From positions 558,001 to 622,000 of the forward strand of contig NZ_CP062252.1 of the NCBI RefSeq assembly GCF_014863605.1: a stretch of DNA of 64,000 nt. Reading direction: 5' to 3'. A program made the translations under genes and the position numbers. A model generated the notes under the pieces. It was not told where the DNA came from, made no database searches, and worked only from the letters and a program-made list of their open reading frames with translations. Source of the DNA: Pseudomonas allokribbensis (GTDB lineage: Bacteria; Pseudomonadota; Gammaproteobacteria; Pseudomonadales; Pseudomonadaceae). Of the stretch, positions 57,163 through 64,000 are shown piece by piece (position 1 is the stretch's first letter; every line of letters begins with the position of its first letter).

Positions 57163-58662
57163 ATGCCGCACACTAAAGATCAATTACCCGACGCGCTGTA
57201 CTGCGCCGCGCAAGTGCGGGCACTCGACGCACGGCTGATTGCCGCCGGCACGCCGGGCTTCGAATTGATGCAGCGTGCCGCCCATGCCACCTGGCGCGCA
57301 CTGGTGCGCCAATGGCCTTCGGCGAACGCATTGACGGTGCTTACCGGCCACGGCAACAACGCCGGCGATGGTTATCTGGTGGCTGCACTGGCCCGGCGTG
57401 CGGGGTGGACGGTGCAGGTGCTGGCCGTCGGCGATCCGCAACGCTTGCAGGGTGATGCGGCCCTGGCGCATGCCGAAGCAGTGGCTGAAGGCGTTGCGAT
57501 TGCGGCGTGGACTGCTTCCAGTGAATTGCGCGGAATTCTTGTCGACGCGCTGCTTGGCACCGGTCTGAGCGGTGATGTGCGTGAGCCGTATGCATCTGCC
57601 ATCGCAGCCATCAATGCCAGCGGCCTGCCGGTGGTGGCGGTCGATATCCCTTCCGGTTTGTGTGCCGATACCGGCCATGTGTTGGGCAGCGCGGTGCGCG
57701 CCGACCTGACCGTGACCTTCATCGGGCTGAAACTCGGCCTGTTTACCGGGGACGCGGCGGATCACGTCGGCGACCTGCTGTTTAACGATCTCCAAGCACC
57801 TGCCGAAACCTACAGTGACATTGCCGTCGCCGCCCGCCGGCTCAACGTGGGTAATCTGCCGCACCTGCCTGCTCGATTGCCGGCTGCGCACAAGGGGCGT
57901 TTTGGCCATGTCCTGCTGATCGGTGGCGATCACGGCTTTGGCGGCGCGATTCTTCTCAGCACCGAAAGTGCGTTGCGCAGCGGAGCCGGAATGGTGTCGC
58001 TGGCGACCCGCCCGGAACATGTCCCGGCAGCGTTGAGCCGGGTTCCTGAAGCCATGGCGTTGGGCACTTCGTCGGCCAATCAACTGATGGGGCTGCTGGA
58101 AAAGGTGTCCGTGCTGGTAGTAGGTCCGGGGCTTGGGCAAGCGAGTTGGGGCAGGGCACTGCTGTCGGCCGCCGCCAATGCACCGCTGCCGCAAGTGTGG
58201 GATGCCGACGCGTTGAATCTGCTGGCGTCCGGATTTGTCACTCTGCCCAAAGATTGCGTGATTACGCCGCATCCGGGTGAAGCGGCGCGTTTGCTGGGGA
58301 TCAGCACCGCCGAGGTGCAGGCCGATCGTCCTGCGGCAGCACTGGCGTTGAGCAAAAAATATACAGCGGTGGTGGTGCTCAAGGGCACCGGTAGTCTGAT
58401 CGCTCATCCCGACGGGCGTCTGGCGTTGTGTCATCAAGGCCACCCGGCCATGGCCACTGCGGGCCTTGGCGATGTGCTGGCCGGTCTGGTCGGTGCGTTG
58501 CTGGCTCAGGGCATGAATGCGTTCGACGCGACGTGCCTGGCGGTCTGGCTGCACGCCAACGCCGGGGCGCAACAAGGTAAATTCGGCCGTGGGCTGGCGG
58601 CCAGTGATCTGATTCCAGTCATTCGTCAGTTGTTGGAGGAGCATGCACCGTGTCTGAAGTAA
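57163..58662 (+). CDS. nnr: Bifunctional NAD(P)H-hydrate repair enzyme Nnr
   Basis: A 499-residue two-domain protein. The N-terminal YjeF epimerase domain (about 1-215) has TGHGNNAGDGYLVA; the C-terminal ADP-dependent dehydratase domain (about 225-495) has KGRFGHVLLIGG and TAGLGDVLAG. It repairs hydrated NAD(P)H. ATG 57163 is chosen; a long in-frame extension upstream runs antisense to queG and is a shadow. First gene of the nnr-tsaE-amiB-mutL-miaA-hfq cluster. Confidence 0.97.
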   Translation: MPHTKDQLPDALYCAAQVRALDARLIAAGTPGFELMQRAAHATWRALVRQWPSANALTVLTGHGNNAGDGYLVAALARRAGWTVQVLAVGDPQRLQGDAALAHAEAVAEGVAIAAWTASSELRGILVDALLGTGLSGDVREPYASAIAAINASGLPVVAVDIPSGLCADTGHVLGSAVRADLTVTFIGLKLGLFTGDAADHVGDLLFNDLQAPAETYSDIAVAARRLNVGNLPHLPARLPAAHKGRFGHVLLIGGDHGFGGAILLSTESALRSGAGMVSLATRPEHVPAALSRVPEAMALGTSSANQLMGLLEKVSVLVVGPGLGQASWGRALLSAAANAPLPQVWDADALNLLASGFVTLPKDCVITPHPGEAARLLGISTAEVQADRPAAALALSKKYTAVVVLKGTGSLIAHPDGRLALCHQGHPAMATAGLGDVLAGLVGALLAQGMNAFDATCLAVWLHANAGAQQGKFGRGLAASDLIPVIRQLLEEHAPCLK

Positions 58663-59120
58663 CCCTGTACCTGGCCGATGAACAGGCGATGAGCGACTTT
58701 GGCGCACGGATCGCCCGCGTGACCGGGGGGCATGGCCTGATCTTCCTCGAAGGCAACCTCGGCATGGGTAAAACCACGCTGTCGCGGGGCATCATTCGCG
58801 GGCTGGGGCACGTCGGCGCGGTGAAAAGCCCGACCTTCACGCTGGTCGAGCCCTACGAAATCGGTGACATCCGCGCCTTCCACTTCGATCTGTATCGTCT
58901 GGTCGATCCGGAAGAGCTGGAGTTTCTCGGCATTCGCGACTATTTCGAAGACGACGCCCTGTGCCTGATCGAGTGGCCCGATAAAGGTGCAGGCTTTTTG
59001 CCAAAGCCTGACCTGACCATTACCATTAGCCCGCAAGACAGCGGGCGTTCGCTGACTATTTTGTCCCAGGGCTCGCGTGGCGAGGCCTGGTGTGCCGCTT
59101 TGGCATTGGAAACCAATTAA
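58650..59120 (+). CDS. tsaE: tRNA threonylcarbamoyladenosine ATPase TsaE
   Basis: A 156-residue P-loop ATPase of the t6A37 pathway, partner of TsaB/TsaD. Walker A is GNLGMGKTT, then VKSPTFTLVEPY, HFDLYRL and IEWPDKG. GTG start at 58650 with ggagga upstream; 13-base overlap with nnr. amiB follows directly after its stop. Confidence 0.97.
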   Translation: MSEVTLYLADEQAMSDFGARIARVTGGHGLIFLEGNLGMGKTTLSRGIIRGLGHVGAVKSPTFTLVEPYEIGDIRAFHFDLYRLVDPEELEFLGIRDYFEDDALCLIEWPDKGAGFLPKPDLTITISPQDSGRSLTILSQGSRGEAWCAALALETN

Positions 59121-60560
59121 ATGATGGGGTTAGGTATGCGCTTTCGCGCGTTGGTGGCTGCCGCTGGACTGATGTTGATGGCAGTAACCGTCAACGCTGT
59201 GGCCGACACGAAGGTCAACAGCGTGCGCCTGTGGCGGGCGCCGGACAACACGCGTCTGGTGTTCGACCTGACCGGTCCGGTGCAGCACAGCGTTTTCACC
59301 CTGACGTCGCCGGACCGTCTGGTCATCGACATCAATGGCGCCACCCTCGGCGCGCCGTTGAAAGTCTCCACCGCCAATACGCCGATCACTGCGATGCGTT
59401 CGGCCCAGCGTACGCCGACCGACCTGCGGGTGGTCATCGACCTGAAAAAAGCCGTCACTCCGAAGAGTTTCTCGCTGGCGCCAAACGCGCAGTATGGCAA
59501 CCGTCTGGTGGTCGACTTGTTCGATAACCCGGCCGATGCCGCGCCGCCGCCACCCACACCTGCGCCGACACCGACAGTTGCGACCGTTCCGGCCGTGCCG
59601 GTCACCCCGACAGAACCGGCGATCAAACTGCCTCCGGCCCCGGCCGGCAAGCGCGACATCATTGTGGTGATCGACGCCGGCCACGGTGGCGAAGACCCGG
59701 GTGCGTCCGGCTCGCGCGGTCAGCGCGAGAAAGACGTGGTGCTGCAGATCGCCCGTGAGTTGCAGCGTCAGGTCAACGGCATGAAAGGCTTCCGCGCCGA
59801 ACTGACCCGTACCGGCGACTACTTCATCCCGCTGCGTGGCCGTACCGAAATCGCCCGCAAGAAAGGCGCCGATCTGTTCGTCTCGATCCATGCCGACGCC
59901 GCGCCGTCTGCGGCGGCCTTCGGTGCTTCGGTGTTTGCCTTGTCCGACCGTGGCGCCACCTCGGAAACCGCCCGCTGGCTGGCAGACAGTGAAAACCGTT
60001 CTGACTTGATCGGTGGTGCCGGCAACGTCAGCCTCGACGACAAGGACCGGATGCTTGCCGGCGTACTGCTCGACCTGTCGATGACCGCCTCGCTGACCTC
60101 CAGTCTCAACGTCGGCCAGAAAGTCCTGACCAACATCGGTCGCGTCACGCCGTTGCACAAGCAACGCGTTGAGCAGGCCGGGTTCATGGTGCTGAAGTCG
60201 CCGGACATTCCGTCGATCCTGGTGGAAACCGGCTTTATCTCCAACGCCAACGAAGCGAACAAACTCTCGGCCTCGAGCCACCAGCAGGCGCTGGCGCGTT
60301 CGATCAGCAGCGGTGTGCGCCAGTTCTTCCAGCAGAACCCGCCACCGGGCACTTACATTGCCTGGCTGCGTGATTCGGGCAAGATCGCTCAGGGCCCGCG
60401 TGATCACCGCGTCAGCCCCGGCGAAACCCTGGCGATGATTGCCGTGCGTTATCAGGTGTCGCCAGCCACTTTGCGCAGTGCCAATAACCTCAGCAGCGAT
60501 GAGCTGAAGGTCGGTCAGCACCTGACCATTCCTGGTACCGAACTGGCGTCCAAAGAATGA
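59121..60560 (+). CDS. amiB: N-acetylmuramoyl-L-alanine amidase AmiB
   Basis: A 479-residue exported septal amidase. A signal peptide (about 1-28) is followed by an AMIN domain (30-130), a Pro/Thr-rich linker, the Amidase_3 domain (about 178-395) with zinc ligands in [14 protein letters not shown] and [12 protein letters not shown], and a C-terminal LysM (about 433-475, [14 protein letters not shown]). ATG 59121 abuts the tsaE stop; ATG 59136 (MRFRALV) is also possible. Overlaps mutL by ATGA. Confidence 0.95.
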   Translation: MMGLGMRFRALVAAAGLMLMAVTVNAVADTKVNSVRLWRAPDNTRLVFDLTGPVQHSVFTLTSPDRLVIDINGATLGAPLKVSTANTPITAMRSAQRTPTDLRVVIDLKKAVTPKSFSLAPNAQYGNRLVVDLFDNPADAAPPPPTPAPTPTVATVPAVPVTPTEPAIKLPPAPAGKRDIIVVIDAGHGGEDPGASGSRGQREKDVVLQIARELQRQVNGMKGFRAELTRTGDYFIPLRGRTEIARKKGADLFVSIHADAAPSAAAFGASVFALSDRGATSETARWLADSENRSDLIGGAGNVSLDDKDRMLAGVLLDLSMTASLTSSLNVGQKVLTNIGRVTPLHKQRVEQAGFMVLKSPDIPSILVETGFISNANEANKLSASSHQQALARSISSGVRQFFQQNPPPGTYIAWLRDSGKIAQGPRDHRVSPGETLAMIAVRYQVSPATLRSANNLSSDELKVGQHLTIPGTELASKE

Positions 60561-62467
60561 ATCAGGTTCTGAACGCGGCCCGCATCGAACTGCTCAGTCC
60601 ACGGCTGGCGAACCAGATCGCCGCTGGTGAGGTGGTTGAGCGCCCGGCCTCGGTGATCAAGGAATTGCTGGAAAACAGCCTCGACTCCGGCGCCAGGCGC
60701 ATCGACGTCGATGTCGAGCAGGGCGGCGTCAAGCTGCTGCGGGTGCGTGACGATGGTAGCGGCATTTCTGCCGATGACCTGCCGTTGGCGCTGGCCCGTC
60801 ACGCCACCAGCAAGATCCGCAACCTTGAAGACCTCGAACAGGTGATGAGCCTGGGTTTCCGGGGCGAGGCACTGGCGTCGATCAGCTCCGTGGCGCGCCT
60901 GACCCTGACGTCGCGTACCCGCGATGCCGATCAGGCCTGGCAGGTCGAGACCGAAGGTCGCGACATGGCACCCCGCGTGCAGCCGGCGGCGCATCCGGTC
61001 GGCACCTCGGTGGAAGTCCGTGACCTGTTCTTCAACACCCCGGCACGGCGCAAATTCCTCAAGACCGAAAAAACCGAATTCGATCACCTGCAAGAAGTGA
61101 TCAAGCGTCTGGCGCTGGCGCGTTTCGACGTGGCCTTCCATTTGCGCCACAACGGCAAGACCATCCTCAGCCTGCACGAGGCTCACGATGACGCGGCCCG
61201 CGCCCGGCGTGTGGCGGCGATCTGCGGTTCGGGCTTCCTTGAGCAGGCGTTGCCGATCGAGATCGAGCGCAACGGCTTGCACCTGTGGGGTTGGGTCGGT
61301 CTGCCGACGTTCAACCGCAGTCAGGCGGACTTGCAGTATTTCTTCGTCAACGGCCGTGCGGTGCGCGACAAACTGGTGGCCCACGCGGTGCGTCAGGCTT
61401 ATCGCGATGTGCTGTTCAACGGTCGGCATCCGACGTTTGCGCTGTTTTTCGAGGTCGATCCGGCAGCGGTCGACGTCAACGTGCACCCGACCAAACACGA
61501 AGTGCGCTTCCGTGACGGGCGCATGGTGCATGACTTCCTGTATGGCACCTTGCACCGTGCCCTCGGCGATGTGCGACCGGAAGATCAGCTTGCCGGTTCG
61601 GTCACCACCGCGATCGTCCGGCCGACCGGCCTCGAAGCCGGTGAGTTTGGCCCGCAGGGTGAAATGCGTCTGGCCGCCAATGCGCTGCTGGAGCAGCCGC
61701 AGGCACAACCGACTTTCAATACCTCGTCGGGCGCCAGCACTGGTGGCGCTTATCAGTATCAATACACGCCGCGTCCGCAATCTGCGGTGCCGCCGGCCGC
61801 TGAAGTTCAGGCTGCGTACCGCGAGTTTTTCGCGCCGCTGCCCGAGGCGAATGCCAATGCGCTACCGGCCGGTCAGGAAGATATTCCGCCGCTGGGCTAT
61901 GCGCTGGCGCAGCTCAAGGGCATCTATATTCTGTCCGAGAACGCCCAGGGCCTGGTTTTGGTGGACATGCACGCCGCTCACGAGCGGATCATGTATGAGC
62001 GCCTGAAGATCGCCATGGCCAGCGAAGGCCTGAGCGGTCAGCCGTTGCTGGTGCCGGAGTCGCTGGCGGTCAGTCAGCGTGAGGCCGATTGCGCTGAAGA
62101 GCATGCGGCGTGGTTCCAGCGTCTCGGGTTCGAATTGCAGCGTCTGGGCCCGGAAACCCTGGCGATCCGCCAGATTCCGGCCCTGCTCAAACAGGCCGAG
62201 GCCAACCGTCTGGTGGGCGACGTACTGTCGGACTTGATGGAATACGGCACCAGTGACCGGATCCAGGCGCACCTGAATGAACTGCTCGGCACCATGGCCT
62301 GCCACGGCGCGATCCGCGCCAACCGCCGCCTGGCCTTGCCGGAAATGAACGGTCTGCTGCGCGACATGGAAAACACCGAGCGCAGCGGTCAATGCAACCA
62401 TGGCCGACCGACCTGGACCCAACTGGGCCTGGACGATCTGGACAAACTGTTTCTGCGCGGTCGTTGA
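60557..62467 (+). CDS. mutL: DNA mismatch repair protein MutL
   Basis: A 636-residue GHKL ATPase. ATP motifs: [15 protein letters not shown] and GFRGEALAS. The C-terminal domain has [12 protein letters not shown], matching the DxHA(x)2E(x)4E endonuclease signature of MutL proteins from species without MutH. This implies nicking activity. ATGA overlap with amiB, one-base overlap with miaA. Confidence 0.98.
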   Translation: MNQVLNAARIELLSPRLANQIAAGEVVERPASVIKELLENSLDSGARRIDVDVEQGGVKLLRVRDDGSGISADDLPLALARHATSKIRNLEDLEQVMSLGFRGEALASISSVARLTLTSRTRDADQAWQVETEGRDMAPRVQPAAHPVGTSVEVRDLFFNTPARRKFLKTEKTEFDHLQEVIKRLALARFDVAFHLRHNGKTILSLHEAHDDAARARRVAAICGSGFLEQALPIEIERNGLHLWGWVGLPTFNRSQADLQYFFVNGRAVRDKLVAHAVRQAYRDVLFNGRHPTFALFFEVDPAAVDVNVHPTKHEVRFRDGRMVHDFLYGTLHRALGDVRPEDQLAGSVTTAIVRPTGLEAGEFGPQGEMRLAANALLEQPQAQPTFNTSSGASTGGAYQYQYTPRPQSAVPPAAEVQAAYREFFAPLPEANANALPAGQEDIPPLGYALAQLKGIYILSENAQGLVLVDMHAAHERIMYERLKIAMASEGLSGQPLLVPESLAVSQREADCAEEHAAWFQRLGFELQRLGPETLAIRQIPALLKQAEANRLVGDVLSDLMEYGTSDRIQAHLNELLGTMACHGAIRANRRLALPEMNGLLRDMENTERSGQCNHGRPTWTQLGLDDLDKLFLRGR

Positions 62468-63438
62468 TGAGCCAGCTTCCTCCAGCGATTTTCCTGATGG
62501 GCCCGACCGCTGCGGGCAAGACCGACCTGGCCATCGAGCTGACCAAGGTGCTGCCGTGCGAGTTGATCAGCGTCGATTCGGCGCTGGTCTATCGCGGCAT
62601 GGACATCGGCACGGCCAAACCGTCCAAAGAACTGCTCGCCGAACATCCTCATCGGCTGATCGACATCCTCGACCCGGCCGAGAGCTATTCGGCGGCCGAT
62701 TTCCGCCGCGATGCCCTGCAAGCCATGGCCGAAATCACCGCACGCGGAAAAATTCCGCTGCTGGTAGGCGGCACGATGCTCTATTACAAGGCTTTGGTCG
62801 AAGGTCTGGCGGATATGCCGGCGGCGGATCCCGAGGTTCGTGCGCAGATCGAGGAAGAGGCTGCACGCCTTGGCTGGCAAGCCTTGCACGATCAGTTGGC
62901 AGTGATCGATCCGGAATCGGCAGCGCGTATTCACCCGAATGATCCTCAGCGCCTGAGTCGTGCGCTGGAAGTCTATCGGGTCAGCGGTCAGAGCATGACT
63001 GAACTGCGGCTGAAACAATCTGAACAAAGTACCCAAGCTGCGGCATCGGGACTGCAACAATTGCCCTATACTGTCGCGAACTTGGCCATTGCTCCGGCAA
63101 ATCGCCAGGTGCTGCACGACCGCATTAAACAAAGATTCACAAATATGCTGGAACAGGGATTCATCGACGAGGTCGTAGCCCTGCGTAATAGAAGTGACCT
63201 GCATGCCGGGTTGCCGTCTATACGTGCGGTAGGCTATCGCCAAGTCTGGGATTACCTGGATGGCAAGCTGACGTCGGCTGAAATGCAGGAGCGGGGCATC
63301 ATTGCCACGCGCCAATTGGCCAAACGCCAGTTTACCTGGCTGCGCAGCTGGGACGATTTACACTGGCTCGACAGTCTGGATTGCGACAATCTGCCACGCG
63401 CCTTGAAATACCTTGGGACCATCTCCATATTGAGCTGA
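62467..63438 (+). CDS. miaA: tRNA dimethylallyltransferase MiaA
   Basis: A 323-residue enzyme that isopentenylates A37 of tRNAs reading UNN codons. P-loop [11 protein letters not shown], then [18 protein letters not shown] and [17 protein letters not shown] 62467 gives the TGATG junction with mutL; a longer in-frame start lies within mutL. Hfq's gene follows after 93 bases, the conserved order. Confidence 0.97.
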   Translation: MSQLPPAIFLMGPTAAGKTDLAIELTKVLPCELISVDSALVYRGMDIGTAKPSKELLAEHPHRLIDILDPAESYSAADFRRDALQAMAEITARGKIPLLVGGTMLYYKALVEGLADMPAADPEVRAQIEEEAARLGWQALHDQLAVIDPESAARIHPNDPQRLSRALEVYRVSGQSMTELRLKQSEQSTQAAASGLQQLPYTVANLAIAPANRQVLHDRIKQRFTNMLEQGFIDEVVALRNRSDLHAGLPSIRAVGYRQVWDYLDGKLTSAEMQERGIIATRQLAKRQFTWLRSWDDLHWLDSLDCDNLPRALKYLGTISILS

Positions 63439-63531
63439 GTCCTTGCAATTGCCGTCTATCCTTGGGGGTGTGGCGGCAAAAGCCATCTGATTACCTATTT
63501 TTTATATTGAATCCTTAAAGGAGTGCGGCAC

Positions 63532-63792
63532 ATGTCAAAAGGGCATTCGCTACAAGACCCTTACTTGAATACTTTACGTAAAGAGAAAGTTGGGGTTTCC
63601 ATCTACCTGGTCAACGGTATCAAACTGCAAGGCACGATCGAGTCGTTCGACCAGTTCGTTATCCTGCTGAAGAACACCGTCAGCCAGATGGTTTACAAAC
63701 ACGCTATCTCTACAGTCGTGCCGGTTCGTCCAATTCGTCTGCCAAGCGCAACCGAATCCGAAGCAGGTGACGCTGAGCCAGGTAACGCCTGA
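63532..63792 (+). CDS. hfq: RNA chaperone Hfq
   Basis: An 86-residue Sm-fold protein: [27 protein letters not shown] in pieces gives Sm1, and [10 protein letters not shown] gives Sm2. A short acidic tail follows. ATG 63532 has an aaggag site; an in-frame ATG nine bases upstream lacks one. It pairs sRNAs with mRNAs and, with Crc, mediates catabolite repression in Pseudomonas. Confidence 0.98.
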   Translation: MSKGHSLQDPYLNTLRKEKVGVSIYLVNGIKLQGTIESFDQFVILLKNTVSQMVYKHAISTVVPVRPIRLPSATESEAGDAEPGNA

Positions 63793-63804
63793 TAGGAGTC
63801 TCCT

Positions 63805-64000
63805 TTGTTCTTTGAGCGCCACGGTGGTGGTGAGCGAGTGATCCTCGTTCACTTGGATGGACAGGACCCTGAGGCGCGCGAAGATCCGCAGGAGTTTCAG
63901 GAGTTGGCAAATTCGGCCGGCGCCGAGACCGTTGCGTTTTTTAACGTGCCGCGTCATCGGCCAACGGCCAAATTCCTGATTGGCAGCGGCAAGGTCGAGG
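63805..64000 (+). CDS. hflX: Ribosome-associated GTPase HflX (3' partial)
   Basis: The first 65 residues are visible and run off the window end. TTG 63805 follows aggag by six bases. The translation begins MFFERHGGGERVILVHLD and continues with FNVPRHRPTAKFLIGSGKVE, the conserved HflX N-terminal domain. The GTPase motifs lie outside. It follows hfq by 12 bases, the usual hfq-hflX order. Confidence 0.93.
   Translation, partial: MFFERHGGGERVILVHLDGQDPEAREDPQEFQELANSAGAETVAFFNVPRHRPTAKFLIGSGKVE

Noticed and set aside
59521..59640. Pro/Thr-rich repeat within amiB
   Set aside because: Low-complexity linker between the AMIN and amidase domains, ordinary for the family, not a DNA repeat of interest.

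Overview
The window looks like a chromosomal segment of a fluorescens-group Pseudomonas. The evidence is high GC with strongly biased codons, and gene order that follows, from my memory of P. aeruginosa PAO1, the stretch from about PA5008 down to PA4943. A 133-residue two-repeat lectin of the type reported from P. fluorescens Pf0-1 supports this. No rRNA, tRNA, CRISPR array, prophage or insertion sequence was seen.

Region 1 (1-20240) is the lipopolysaccharide (LPS) core and outer-membrane assembly locus. Three tightly packed genes encode four WaaP/InaA-type kinase domains. A lipoprotein and a DUF3800 gene appear to be inserted next. A second unit then carries a core carbamoyltransferase, four sugar-related genes (wapH, ssg, wapR and the PIG-L deacetylase dnpA), a Mig-14-like gene and a hexapeptide acetyltransferase. 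On the opposite strand lie a membrane acyltransferase and a WaaL ligase fused to a kinase-like domain. msbA, a sulfotransferase plus APS-kinase pair, and hldE complete the locus.

Region 2 (20251-32000) holds a conserved hypothetical with a degenerate Nudix box, an aldo/keto reductase, an FAD oxidase, an SMR transporter, a LysR regulator, waaA, a TolC homologue, thiC behind a TPP riboswitch, the HMP transporter cytX and a DUF3298-type lipoprotein.

Region 3 (32000-44710) matches the enterobacterial nudF-yqiB-cpdA-yqiA-parE order, then a phytase-like esterase, a retropepsin-like protease, parC, a PqiC-like lipoprotein, and the divergent ytjB-like/serB pair. The ytjB-like protein ends in what looks like a degenerate class III cyclase domain.

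Region 4 (44711-57100) contains a FimW/PilZ-like protein, the lectin, psd, rhdA, an HDOD protein, motAB behind a sigma-28 type promoter, an AT-rich dinD island, rsgA, orn, a TRIC-type channel and queG.

Region 5 (57163-64000) is the nnr-tsaE-amiB-mutL-miaA-hfq-hflX cluster, with hflX cut by the window end.

The strongest leads for unusual biology are the sulfotransferase/APS-kinase cassette in the LPS locus, the WaaL-kinase fusion, the several kinase-like proteins lacking the usual catalytic aspartate, and the TM-HAMP-cyclase-like architecture beside serB. Coordinates of start codons were chosen from Shine-Dalgarno spacing and overlaps. Homologue names and PAO1 comparisons come from memory, not a search.
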